This document shows positions 13,481-46,480 of a DNA stretch of 64,000 nucleotides, one piece after another. Source of the DNA: Macrotis lagotis (taxonomy: Eukaryota > Chordata > Mammalia > Peramelemorphia > Peramelidae); the NCBI RefSeq assembly GCF_037893015.1, contig NC_133659.1, forward strand, positions 10,060,521 through 10,124,520, read 5' to 3'. Under the pieces are notes generated by a model. It did no database searches and had not been told where the DNA came from. It saw only the letters and a list, made by a program, of their open reading frames with translations. The position numbers were made by a program, and so were the translations under genes. Within the stretch, counting starts at the first letter, position 1, and every line of letters starts with the position of its first letter.

Positions 13481-13990
13481 CACCAACTATTCTATTCCCT
13501 CTTCCTTAGGATGGCCTTTCAAATGTTTAAAGATGGTCTTTGTATCTTACTGTTTTCAAGTCAGCAAACATTAAGCATATACATCCCCAGCCCAGATGTG
13601 TTTGTGTCCTGACCTTGAGCAGAATACACTTCTAAATGCAGTCTAAGTTCACTTTTTTGACTGCTGCCTCTCACCATTATGGGCTAATCGTGATCTTGGG
13701 AGTCCACTAAAATCCCCAGCTCTTTTTCAAATAAACTATCCAAAGTCACATTTTATATCTTCCAAATTGATATTTTTTTGGACCCAGGTAAAAGACTTTA
13801 CATTTATCCCTATTAAATTTCACCTAATCCATTAGTCCTATTGTTCTATCCTGTCCAGATTCTATTTTTCCTGGATCTGCCACGAAATGTTAACCATCCT
13901 TACAGCATTGTGTCATCTACATATTTGGTACAATTTCACAACAGTAAATAGAAAAATCAAATGGACACTAATGAGATCTCCAAAATCCAT
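13480..13990 (-). mobile_element. CR1/L3-like LINE fragment, antisense
   Basis: The plus strand carries the typical reverse-strand CR1/L3 text: aatgcagtctaagttcac, then gtccactaaaatcccca, gactttacatttatcccta, ttaaatttcacctaatcc and gtgtcatctacatatttgg. The order and spacing fit one continuous 3' fragment. Confidence 0.7.
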
Positions 13991-14911
13991 CCCTTAAATT
14001 CTTAACTTTCTGGAAGCCACAAAATGTTAGGCATTGCTTATAGAATGTGAAGGCTCTGGTGTAGATCTGAAGAGTGGACTGTCTCTGGGCCTGCTTTCGC
14101 AACTGGCACTCAGAATGCCTTCCTATTCTGCCATGAACAAACAGATAAATGTCCTTTCTAAAAATAATTCATTTCAAACACACCCCCGCATTGATTCTCA
14201 GAATTTAAACAACCAGCCTGAAGTGACGGACTCCTTGGGTTCTGTTTCTCCATACCTACTTGCTATCAGGATGATGCGGATTTTTTAAAATAAGCTCCCA
14301 GCAGGATGCTCTCTCTGCAGCATCCTGCACTAGAAGAAGAGTGATTCTGAGTCAGGGGAAGGTCTGCAGTGGAGAGGACCCATGAATACCAATTGAGCTG
14401 TGGGAGGGTTGAGGCTGAGCTTTGAGATGATGCAGCCTCAAGGATCATGAAAGAGGGTGGGGAGCGAGATTTCATAAATCATGAAGCCGATGAAAAGCCC
14501 ATCACAAAATGAGCTCTGTTGGATGAGCCCTGTTTGTGCAATGCATTACAAGAGGTGATGTGGCCTATTACTAGAGTATATATACAGTGGGAATGCTTCC
14601 TGAATCTGTAAGCAGGCATCTTGTCCTTGGCATCCAAACCTTGCTGCCCTTCTCTGCATGCTTATGACTAGTCCCTCATGCTAACCAGAGAGTTACATGA
14701 CTGAAGAGCGAGCCATCATTTTCTCTTTAGTATTCGTTATTCAGACATCTGTCACAAATTTCCTGATAGTCCTTTTACAGTGTCATTTATGTTTCCTTGC
14801 TTTCAGTTTTATTTCTATTAATGGTAATGATCACAAAGAAATGGGAGCTGATCAGGAAAGTCCATGATCCATTTGAGATGACACGGTGTGTGCTGGAAGA
14901 GGTTCCCGCTG

Positions 14912-14958
14912 GTGGAGCCAGGCGTGTAACCCCTCATTAAGGGGTTTTTCTGCTCCAC
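14912..14958. repeat. Two-part perfect inverted repeat (potential hairpin)
   Basis: An inner palindromic arm pair aacccct / aggggtt closes a short loop. An outer perfect 7-base pair gtggagc / gctccac surrounds it, separated by an asymmetric internal bulge. No known RNA family is recognised. Confidence 0.6.
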
Positions 14959-15009
14959 TTGCCTCCACAAAAATCAGTGGGTCAGTGGTAAAAGTCACTT
15001 TGCTGTCCA

Positions 15010-15290
15010 GATGCCAGGCATCCATGCATTTTTCTCTGATGGTTCATCCTGCTTGGAATTGCCTTTCCCCTTACCACTGCCTCTTGGCTTCCCTGAGCCC
15101 CTTCAAGTCCTAGCTAAAATCCCCTCTTCTGCAAACATTCTATCCTGATCCCCCTTAGTCCTGGTGCCTTCATTCTGAATGTCTCCATTTTATTCTGTTT
15201 ACATCTCTTTTGTACATAGCTGTTTGTACGTCGTAGAATAAGAGTAAGAATAAGTGAGAACAGAATAAAAGTAAGAATAAGGGGAGGGCA
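15010..15290 (+). mobile_element. L2 LINE 3' fragment
   Basis: The text cttcaagtcctagctaaaat, followed by a C/T-rich stretch and cattttattctgtttacatc, fits the L2 3' end in sense. Confidence 0.6.
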
Positions 15291-15394
15291 GGATCAATTA
15301 TTTGCCCAAGATAACATTGCAGCATTATTCACCACAGGATACACCAAAACATGGAAGAGTCCAAGTGGCTTCATGACTGCAAAAGGATTGAACA

Positions 15395-15565
15395 AAGTGA
15401 ACAAAAGAGTAGACTGCTTGATTTGTTGTTTTTTAGTGACAAAGAGACTGGAGTGGTTTGCCATTGCCTTCTCCATTTTGGTGAGGAAATTGAGGCAAAC
15501 AAGCTTATCCAGGGTCATGTAGCTAGTAAATGTATAAGACCTGGCACTGCCCACAGTGGCAGCCA
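15395..15565 (-). mobile_element. RTE-related SINE, antisense
   Basis: ggagtggtttgccattgcct, followed by tctccattttggtgaggaaa and tccagggtcatgtagctagt, is the reverse of the marsupial SINE whose tail reads ggcaaacca...gccaagaa...gggtcac. Confidence 0.6.
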
Positions 15566-16526
15566 CCAGCTTCTGAATAATTTAAGAAATGACAAACATG
15601 AAGATTTACAAGAGGATGTCACAATGTAGGAGAAAGCAAAGTAAGTATAATGTCTACCATCACTACACATGTGTTTAGGTTTTTCCCAAAGAATCCATGA
15701 TGTTGGAGCCAGCTGGGTCCATGGTGCCAAGGTCTAGCAGGCTCCACCCAACTGACAAGCCTCCAAGTCCTGTCTCAGTGCCAGGCTACAGCTGCTTTCT
15801 TGGAGGCAGTCCACCACCTTCTGGAGAGGTTCAGCCCCCACAGGCCAGCCACTGAGGCTTGAATTCTTTGACCCTAAAGGACAAGAGGAAAGGCTAAAGG
15901 CAGCATTTTTACTTCCTGCCCTCAGGAAAAAAAAAACACTTTGCAGTATGTAAAACTCTAGGACAAAGAAAATAGGAGATGGTTTTGATAATCCTTTAAA
16001 TGCATTTAATTAATGTAAAATTTAAACATTATTAGTAATAATATACCAGTCCTCAAAAAATGCACAAGAAATAAAAAGAATTCAGAAGGGAAGCTGAAAG
16101 CGAATGAGATTTTTTTTATTATCTTGTTAAAGGTCACACACTACATCCCCCCCCCCCCATAATAGCCTTCACTCTTGGGTATTCAATCTGAAAGAGCCCT
16201 TATTAGAATCATGTTTTTTAAATGCATAAAATAAAATGCAGAGGATTACAAAGAAAACCAATTATCCTGAAGTACAGTTATCAAAATAAAAAAACCCAAA
16301 ATGTTCATTAAGCCTAAATTAAGAATGTCTGTTTATGCTTTCATGTGCAATCATTTTTCGCTTTTGTATCTTCCATGATTATATGCCTGTTTAAAGCTCC
16401 TTCCTTCCCTCCTCCTCATCCTGTCATCTCTTATCCCACCTCCCATCCACACAGAGAGGAAGCAGAGAGGAGGGAAGAGCAGTTTGGGGGAAGGTTTCAG
16501 TGACTCAGAAATTGTTAGGAAACAAA

Positions 16527-16780
16527 GAGAGGGAAGGAAGGAGGGAGGGATGGAAGGAAGGAAGGAAAGTAGGAAGGAAGGAAGGAAGGAAGGAAGGAAG
16601 GAAGGAAGGAAGGAAGGAAGGAAGGAAGGAAGGAAGGAGGGAGGGAGGGAGGGAGGGAGGAAGGGAAAAAGGAAGGGAGGGGAAGGGAAGGAAAGAAGGA
16701 GGGAGAGAGGGAAGAAGGAAGGAAGAGAGGGAGGAAGAAAAGGAGGGAGTAGGGAGGGAAAAGAAAGGAAGGGAAAGAAA
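16527..16780. repeat. (GGAA)n / GGGA purine-rich microsatellite
   Basis: A long GGAAGGAA run flanked by GGGA and GAAA variants. All reading frames through it are low-complexity artefacts (KEGR or LPSF repeats). Confidence 0.97.
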
Positions 16781-18239
16781 AACAACTTTTGACTTCCTTG
16801 GTCATCCTATAGCCAGACCTAAAGTCATCAAATGTTTCCTAGACTCAGATTCCAGAAATGAATGACATTATCTTAGACCCAGATTCCTTATCTTCAAAGC
16901 AAGCTTAAGTCACTCAGAACATTTCTGAATAGTAAATCACCAGAACCACAGTAACCAACTTTGGGGCTTTAAGACTTACAGAGTGCTTGGTGTGAATCAG
17001 TTCCTGCATCATCATCCTTCTACTGTAAATAAGGAAACTGGTTCCGAGAGGGTGTGTTGCTCAGAAACAAACAGCTAGTGGGTTTTGAATTCAAATCTTC
17101 CACGTCCAAGTTCAGTGTTTGATCAACTAATCCGCATTGCTTTGTAGGGAAGGTACACTACCACTGAAGCACAGAATGGAATGTTAAATTGAAACCACAA
17201 TCTGGATAATTGAGGATGGAGACTCATGCTGTTCCAGTGGCCAGAATCTTCAAGGGGGAGTGAAAATTGTTGAGGATGGTGTAGTTGATGGTCTCCTTTG
17301 TCTGCCTTGGACATCCAGGAACTTCTGAGCCAAAATTGACAAGGGATTTAAACATATCCACCAACCAGAAGGAAAGGCAATTTCTGTATTTACAAGGGAC
17401 TAAGTATCATTTTCATAAGCTGTTTCACAGCTTTAATATAATTTAAAAAATTTTGTTGCAAATGAATCTACTAGTCTAGAAATTCTGGGTATTAGAAACC
17501 CCCAATCTGTTTTTTTCCCTCAACTTTTTTTTTAGCACTGCAAGATAAGCAGATTCTGAGATTGCCCAAGTCATTCACTAGCCTGGCTTCAGGTCCCCAT
17601 GAGGCTTCATTAGCTGCCATTTGCTTTCCCTTAACTTCACCTGGAATATTTCCAAATGTCTTCCTCAGATTTGCATCCCAGAAGCTCACTTCTAAAATCA
17701 TGACTTACATTGCCACCAGGTAATGCCACCATTGCCACCATCTCTTTGTGGATGTCATTTCCTTCCATGCTTGGGACTTGGTCTTGCTCTTTAGAGGGAA
17801 ATCTTCTAGGCTACATATTCCTGAAGACTATGGCTTCCATGGCTCTGTGATAATATCATTGGGTACATTCTAAGATTCAGTGAAAAAGCTGAGCGTGGGA
17901 GGTTTAACAAATACTGTGAGAATCTCTCAGGATAATCCAGTTGTAGGAAGTGATGGCATCCTCAGAAAAAGATGTGGAGGAAGACATGGGCTTCATGGAC
18001 TTGGCCATGATGCCAGGAAACATTGTTTTCTGTTCCTTTGGGGATCAGTATTCCCTAGATCGGGGTATCAAACAGATAAAAAACTGATTCCTGAGAGCTC
18101 CTAGTGACATAGAAACCCACAAATTAATAGTATATGTGTCCTATTGTATTTTTATTTTGCTAAAAATATTCCTTATGTTTTTATCTGATTCTAGAATCAC
18201 TGGAATGTGTTGGTCTTCACCTCTATTCAAGATTGCCAT

Positions 18240-18665
18240 GACTGACAAATCAACAAACATTTTTGAAGCTTCTATCATGTGTTAAGAACTGGACATTGAA
18301 AGAAAGGCAAAAGGCAGTCTGTGCTCCTGGGCAGCTTCCAGGCTAAAGAGGGAGACACATGCATATAACTGAATACAAGCAATATACATAGACTGAATGG
18401 AACCTGTCAAAGGAAGGAAGGAATTGGTTAAGGCTTCTTGTAGAAGGAAACCAGGGAAGGTGGGAGGCAGAGGTGACGTAGGGGAGAGGGTGTTTCAGAC
18501 AAGGGGACAACCCAAGACCCATCGTGGAGGCAGGGGATGAGTTATATTGTTCTAAGAACATCAAAGGGGCCAGTGTCACTGGATCACAGAGTATATGAAG
18601 GGAAGTAAAGTCTAAGAATACTGGAGAGGAGATGGTATTGGGGGGGTAAAGAGAATTGAGTAGAA
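18240..18665 (-). mobile_element. L2 LINE fragment, antisense
   Basis: The plus strand carries reverse L2 text: caacaaacatttttgaagct, a region corresponding to 'ctgccctcaaggagct', gcttcttgtagaaggaaacc and ggccagtgtcactggatcac. Confidence 0.7.
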
Positions 18666-19173
18666 TTTGAATAGTGGATTGGAATTGAAGTTTCTCCAAA
18701 ATGTTGTACCACACCAAGGAAGCAGACAAGATTCCAGAGCCAGCTAACCCAGAGGTACATTCATGGGACACTTTGTGATTATGAAGCACTTCTTTCTTTA
18801 CAATAGGTAGGAAACCCATTTTATAAATGAGGAAATGATGGTTCAGAGAGATTAGCAGCTCTACTGCTATATGGCCACCATTTTTATTTAAACTGAGGTC
18901 AACAATTGTCCAACCTGTTGGGCTTTCCATGACTCCTATGACCTACACAATGCAGAACTGCAACAGTAAGAGTTTTATTACCACCTTCCTCATGTACCTT
19001 TGCCCTCCCCACAAAAAACTTTAGAAAATGTTATTAATGTAGATTATTCTTAAGTATGCTACATGTCCTTTTTTTAACTGAAGTTAGTAGCTAAACATAT
19101 GTCACCCCACACCCAGCTTTTATTATTATGAACTGAGAAAGCATCAACAAATATTCTATATAAAAAGAGCAAA

Positions 19174-19334
19174 AAGGAGGCAGCTAGGTGGTGCAGTAGA
19201 TAGAGCAGTGGCCCTGGAGTCGGGAGGACCTGAGTTCAAATCCAGCCTCAGACACTTAATAATTACCTAGCTGTGTGACCTTGGGTAAGTCACTTAACCC
19301 CATTGCCTTAAATAAATTTTTTAAAAATTTTAAA
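19174..19334 (+). mobile_element. tRNA-like SINE (WSINE/MAR type) with target-site duplication
   Basis: A full-length copy beginning ggaggcagctaggtggtgca and ending in an A-rich tail. It is flanked by the perfect 14-base duplication ataaaaagagcaaa (ending at 19173 and starting at 19335). Confidence 0.92.
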
Positions 19335-19414
19335 ATAAAAAGAGCAAAGAAAAGAGGATTGTATATGAATCTGAATCTCTGTTATTCAAATAGAATTAGT
19401 AATCCTCTAGATGA

Positions 19415-19650
19415 TAAAATGGTTGAAGCACTAGACCTGGAATCTGGAAGACCTGTGTTCAAATATGTTTTGCATATTGATTAGCTATATGACCCTAGGC
19501 AAGGCATTTAACCTATATGTCTCAGTTTCCTCATCTGTAAAATGGAAATAATACCACCTACCTCTAATTATTATGAGAATGAGATAATTTTTGTAAAATG
19601 CTTTACAAATCTTAAACCGCTGTAAAAATGTTAACCATTATTATTTTTAA
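19415..19650 (+). mobile_element. MIR/CORE-SINE, near full length
   Basis: It runs from acctggaatctggaagacct, through tgaccctaggcaaggcattt and cagtttcctcatctgtaaaa, to a 3' tail reading aatgctttacaaatct. Confidence 0.8.
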
Positions 19651-19739
19651 GTAAGTAAATTCTACATGTTAGTTTCTTGTCTAAGAGACTTTTTTTGAAT
19701 TTCTTCCCATTTTATTCTGGAAATTTGTGAAATATTACC

Positions 19740-20530
19740 ATGACATTCTTTCTTTTTAGTTTTTTGGGGGGAGGCATCACCAGTCTCCCCTTGCCCTTAG
19801 AACTGCACACTGCCCTGCACACAAGAGTTCATTTCTGAAAACATTTATCTCCTTTTATCACTCTGTTATTTTTTTCCTATTTATGTGATGGACTGCCAGT
19901 TACCCCTCCTTAAGAAAGTTGGCGCTGTGATTATCATTGTTCTCTTGAAATCTCTACTATTATGGTTGATTATTCCACTGATCAAAGTTTTTTAATTTGT
20001 CAAGTTATTTCCTTTGTAATGTTGTTGACATTATACAAATTGTTCTCCTGATGCTGCCCTGTATCAGTTCATCCAAATCTTCCCAGTTTTCTCTGAATGC
20101 ATCACATTGTTTATCCTACCATAATATTCCATTACTTTTGCGTAGCATAATCTGTTCAGTCATTTCCAAACTGTTTCCCTTTAGTTTCCAGTTTTTCACC
20201 ACTACAAAAAAGAATAATTAGAAATATTTTTCTTTATATTGCTCTTTTCCCTCTTTTTTTTTGAACTCTGTGGAGTAAAGGCCTACAAGTGGCACTGACT
20301 TAAAGATGTGCCCAGTTTAGTAGCTTTCTGATTATCATTACAACTGACTTTCCATAATGGCTGGACTGCTTCACAATCCCACCAGCAGTGCCTTAGTGGA
20401 CCTGTCCCTAGACAATGCCATTTTCCTTTATAAAGTCATCTTTGCCAGGCAGTTGGTGTGAAGTAAAAAGAAAAAAAAATTGAGCTGCTTTAATCTATAT
20501 TTCTTTCATTACTAGTGATTGAGTATTTTT
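19740..20530 (-). mobile_element. L1 LINE fragment, antisense
   Basis: Reverse L1 ORF2 end/3' UTR text is seen: ctgtatcagttcatccaaat, cataatattccattactttt, gtggagtaaaggcctac and caatcccaccagcagtgcct. Confidence 0.75.
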
Positions 20531-21229
20531 CAATCAATTAATGTTCTGCTCAATCAAAAGACTGTTGAGAGCTTGTCTGGGTTCTTATCAGATCTCTTTA
20601 TTCAGAATCATTGAAAATCTTGGTCCTTTTCGGGCTTCAAATTAAGTAACTTATTCCTGGAATGTTCCTTTTTCCTCATGTTGACCTCTCATTTGACTGA
20701 CCTAGTTTGAATTCAAAGTATTAATCTACATCATGAGATTAATGAGACCACTTTAGCCTGAAAGAAAATATTATGCAAATGTGATATAAATAGTGTAAGT
20801 TGTGCATTCTTTTTTTCTAAAACAGGAAAGTAAAGAGTATTTAAGGAAAAAAATATATAAATAAGAAATAAACTCACTAAATGAATGAATGAATGGAAAA
20901 TCATTTGTTAAATACTGTGTTCCAAGTCCTTAGGGACAAAACAAATTTCCATGTTGGTCTGCTCCCCAAAATGGCAGCTTTCCCTTAATCTACTCTCCTT
21001 CTAGTTCCCCTTTTGCACTTTTACCCTTTCCCTCTTATTTTCCTGCTGAGTGGAATCTATGAAATATATTTCTAAACCAAAGTCTAAATGTATTTTTCCT
21101 TCCTTTGACAAATTCTGGTGAGAATGAGGCTCAGTTGTTTCTCCCACTCTTTGATGTTTTTATAGACTTCTACCCCTGTTAGGTGCACTCCTATAATGTG
21201 AGATAATTTCTCCAAAATTTCCTCCCTGT

Positions 21230-21325
21230 CCCCTTTCCTTATCTTGTCTTCCTCTTCCCAGCCCTTGGCATAAGACCTAACACATAGTAGGCTCTTAATA
21301 AATGTTGATTGATTGATTGAGACCT
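21230..21325 (+). mobile_element. L2 LINE 3' terminus
   Basis: The text cacatagtaggctcttaata, continued by aatgttgattgattgattga, is the usual L2 3' end. Confidence 0.75.
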
Positions 21326-22794
21326 GATGTCAGCAAAACTTAAGCTATGAGTTATCTTAAAACTCCCTTTCAGAAGTAATGAGCCCCACCCCCTTCACTG
21401 AAGGTTATCAGACTGAGTATGAATAGTCAATATATCAAGTGGGTTATGGAGGGGATTCAGACATTTGGTTGCATATGAAGTTCTTTCTAGTTAAAGAATT
21501 GTGAGATTTTTAAAAGCAGAATTCATATAATCTGCACATTGAAAATAAGTATTCCGCCTGAGAATCAATGTAGGAAAAAACATAAAGGCTGAGCACAGTA
21601 ACTGGGACATGGGAACCATTTAACAAATACTTAAGCATTCATTATGCTTAAATCCCAAAGACCCAATGAAAATATTTTGAAGCCTTTATATAGTTCATTG
21701 TCTGTGGTTTCTCCTAAAAAGAATGAACAGGGAGGTCCCTCTTAGAAATAATCTCAATATATGTTTTTGTACTCTTTATCTCTATTCTCTTTATAGCAGA
21801 GCAGATTAAGTAAGGGACAACTATTTATTTCCTCCACTCTAAAAGAAATATTTAAAACATAAAGACTTCTCAACAAACTGGAAATCACTCGAAACAATTC
21901 CTATTTTACGCCACTGGGAGGTTAGCATGGGCAATATTGAGGCACTAAACATGGCAGACTTGCTGGACCAATTGACTAAGCTCTAGACTGTCTGAGCAGT
22001 TCTTTCAAAGTCCTTATAGCCATCCAGACATACATGAGCTCATCATCTCCAAGATGTCACAGAGATCACCTGTGGCTGTATCATCAGCACCTGGACCCAG
22101 GAGCTCCTGACCTCTTGAACGAATGAGGTTTTCCTCACCAAGGCTAGAGAACTACATCTCTGTATTGCTATTGTGCTATGGGAAAGGGGAAACGTAACAG
22201 GAAAAGAGACAGTTACAATCTAGGGGTCCATTTTCAAGTTAACCTCAACCAGCAGCCCATATTCTTGCTCCCATGTGCTCCCAGTGCCTAACTGCTGAGG
22301 AGAGAGAACCCCTTGCTCTCTTTCTGGAAGTCTGAAATGAGACCTTGAAGAGTCCTCCTGGGATAGGGGGAATATTCATTACTATTCAAGTTTGCAAAAT
22401 GGGTCTCCCTCCCTGGTCACCTCCATTGCCCATGAGGACAACCGAAGGACAATTAGAAGATTCTAATGACACACATGTCCTCTATCAGGAGACTAGAATA
22501 TAACATGTAGCCACATCACAAAGCCTACTGTCCATGATCAGGGGGCAGATTCAGCTCCACATGTGTCCACAATATGGTAGATTAGAAGAACTGCTCCAAT
22601 TCGCTCTCAGAGAATATCTCCTCAGTTAAATCTCCGTTGGCCTAAGCAAATTGCATGAAGCTATGTCCACACCCCAATTCTAGAAATGCTTCCAGGCAAC
22701 TTCACATAGTATCTTTTTAGTTGTACCTCAGCTACAACTTAGAGTCAATTGTTCTAAATTACTAATAGTGAAGTGCATGTTATTCAAGTACCAA

Positions 22795-23400
22795 ATCCCA
22801 CCTATTGGATGGCAGAAAAGGAAAATGACAAAAACCTGGAAGGATGTAAAATAGAAAATCTGCCATTGGGCGGCTAGATGGCGTAGTGGATAAAGCACCA
22901 GCCTTGGAGTCAGAAGTACCTGGGTTCAAATCCGGTCTCAGACATTTAATAATTACCTAGCCGTGTGGCCTTGGGCAAGCCACTTAACCCCATTTGCTTT
23001 GCAAAAACCTAAAAAAAAAATCTGCCATTGAAGGAGTTCTGACTGAGAACCATTTGGAACAAAGGGCTCTAAAACGAGCATTAGCTCAGCAATACCACTC
23101 CTAAGTCCAGACCCCAAGGAAACCAAAACAAAAGGATCTGGATAATCATGTGTAGCAGCTTTTTTTTTTTTGGATGTCAAAGACTTGGAAATTGATGGGA
23201 TATTCATTAATCGAGGAACAGCTGAACAAGCTGTGATATATGATTGCTATGGAATATTATCGTGCTATAGGAAATGATGAAGGGGATGGTTTCAGAGAAA
23301 CCTGGGGTGACATGTTCTCTACCTTCAGAATGTTTAGGGAGAGAAGACTTGGAAAGGACATGAGGGCTGCCTTGAAGTATAAAATGAAATATTAGAGTTC
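22795..23400 (+). mobile_element. L1 LINE 3' fragment, sense, interrupted by a SINE
   Basis: Typical marsupial L1 ORF2-end text: gctcagcaataccactccta, gatgtcaaagacttggaaat, ttgatgggatattcattaat, gctatggaatattatcgtgc and gatggtttcagagaaacctg. The element is split by the SINE at 22,869-23,014. Confidence 0.85.
22869..23014 (+). mobile_element. tRNA-like SINE inserted into L1
   Basis: The copy begins ggcggctagatggcgtagtg and ends gcaaaaacct plus an A run. It is flanked by the duplication aaaatctgccattg on both sides, so it inserted after the L1. Confidence 0.92.
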
Positions 23401-23857
23401 TCCTATAAACTAAAGAGATTTGAATGATTCTGTCAGTCAGTAAAGGTGAAGATGGCTTCTGGGTAGAAAGATGGAGCAGGGTCAGACTTGATCCAGGATC
23501 CAGTAGCCCTATTGTGCAGTAAGAATGCCAACTGAGACTCTTCCTTGACCAAATCTTGAGGAGAGCCCAGGAAGTGGGGGTGATAACTGGTGCTGGGGAA
23601 ATCACTGTTCCTTCAGTGTGAATCTGTATCTTGCCTCACCTCCACCCTCTGATTTCTTTGTCACCCACCTCTCCCTGGAAAGGATTGAGGTCTCTGGAAT
23701 ACAGTCAAAGATCTCTCCCATGGGAACAACAGAATCTAAAATCTTGAGAGCATTAGAAGGACTTGAGGGTTGAATGCAGCCTCTGTTCACCCTCCTCCTA
23801 TGACTGGTTGAGAGGTTTTCTCAAAAGCTCTAACTCTTCAGAAGGTCTTAACAGTCA

Positions 23858-23936
23858 CATAAATAGCACAGCCTGAAACCTGGCATCTCCACTGTGCCTC
23901 TGCTGCCACCCTGTGCCATCCACCCATCTGGAGAAC
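23858..23936 (+). promoter_or_regulatory. RPE65: Putative RPE65 core promoter and 5' UTR
   Basis: A TATA-like ATAAATAG lies about 78 bases before the proposed start codon. This would place transcription start near 23,890 and leave a 5' UTR of roughly 50 bases, a short leader as remembered for human RPE65. One CANNTG E-box (CATCTG) lies just before the ATG. The promoter is inferred from position only. Confidence 0.5.
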
Positions 23937-45551
<21,615 letters not shown>

Positions 45552-45870
45552 CCCTGGGTCGTTCTTAATCACCATCAACAGTCAACCCAACCTTCTTATC
45601 CCCATGGGCCAGGCCCAAGCTTCCTCCTTCCCATAGTCCTGCCCAGCTAAGTCGAGGACACCTGATCTTGTCTTCACCACAAACTCTTAGACTGTTTCAA
45701 AATTTTCCAGACTATGTCAGGGCTCTCCTACCAGACCAGGAGCTTTACTGCCCCCAAAAAGACTATCAGTGGGAATTCCCAAGAAGATTCCCTTGTACAT
45801 TTGACTATATTGGGCATGCTTGGATGGTATGAGTGTGGGCATCATTAAAAGTGTGTGTTCAACAAATCTC
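45552..45870 (+). other. RPE65: RPE65 3' UTR with poly(A) signal
   Basis: An ATTAAA at 45844-45849 is followed by a GT-rich stretch (agtgtgtgttc ... ctgtgtt), a good cleavage context about 300 bases after the stop. A second AATAAA at 46495-46500 could mark a longer 3' UTR. Confidence 0.6.
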
Positions 45871-46234
45871 TGTGTTATCTCTTCTTTTTGTTGGTCTGAG
45901 ACCTGCGTTCTGATTTATGTGTAGTTGTAATGAGTCCCAGATCTGTGATGGGGAGGTAGGGATTGAGGGAGTCCCAGGTGAAGAGAACTCAAGATTTGAA
46001 GTCTTGGGTGCTGGATTCAAATCCTTCCTTTTCCACTGTCACATATCTGACTTTGGGCAAGTTACTTTCTTCTTTGGGCCTCCATTTCCATATTTGTAAA
46101 TATTAAGGGATTAAATGAGCTATTATCTCAGGTCACCTCCTTCTCTGATCTATGACCCTCAGATAACTGATCTTTCATGGGTTCACTCTGGCTAAGAGAC
46201 AGCCTAAGGAAGTGGAAAGAGTCTGGTTTGGGTC

Positions 46235-46480
46235 TGAACAGTGAAATTAAACAATATTTATCAAATACTTTCTATATGTAAAGTGCTTGGGATGTAATAG
46301 AAGTATGAGACAAGCCATTCTCCCAAGGAGCTCCCACTCTAATATAGGAGTCATACCCATGGGAGTGATCAGCTGCAGGGTAGGAGCAAGGGTGGAGGTC
46401 CGGGGGTTCAGTAACAAGGAAGGTGGCCAGGCACAGCTATTAAGTTGCATCTAGATGGTCAATGGGAAGACCCAGGAGTC
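46235..46480 (-). mobile_element. L2 LINE 3' fragment, antisense
   Basis: caatatttatcaaatacttt, tgtaaagtgcttgggatgta and ctcccaaggagctcccactc are reverse L2. Confidence 0.65.

Larger units (their letters stand above)
10700..23850. other. DEPDC1-RPE65 intergenic region
   Basis: No coding exon was recognised on either strand. Parts can be assigned to L1, CR1/L3-like, L2, MIR, RTE-related SINE and tRNA-like SINE copies, plus a GGAA microsatellite; these are listed separately. Stretches such as 12,200-13,370, 14,000-14,880, 16,800-18,230 and 21,330-22,790 show nothing identifiable beyond MIR-like fragments and short AT-rich runs. Confidence 0.7.

Noticed and set aside
16351-16865. Open frames on both strands (KEGR and LPSF repeats), and the similar set at 62,476-62,767
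   Set aside because: Artefacts of GGAA/GGGA microsatellites.
18343-18930. 195-residue minus-strand open frame
   Set aside because: It overlaps an antisense L2 and MIR fragment; the residues do not resemble a host protein.
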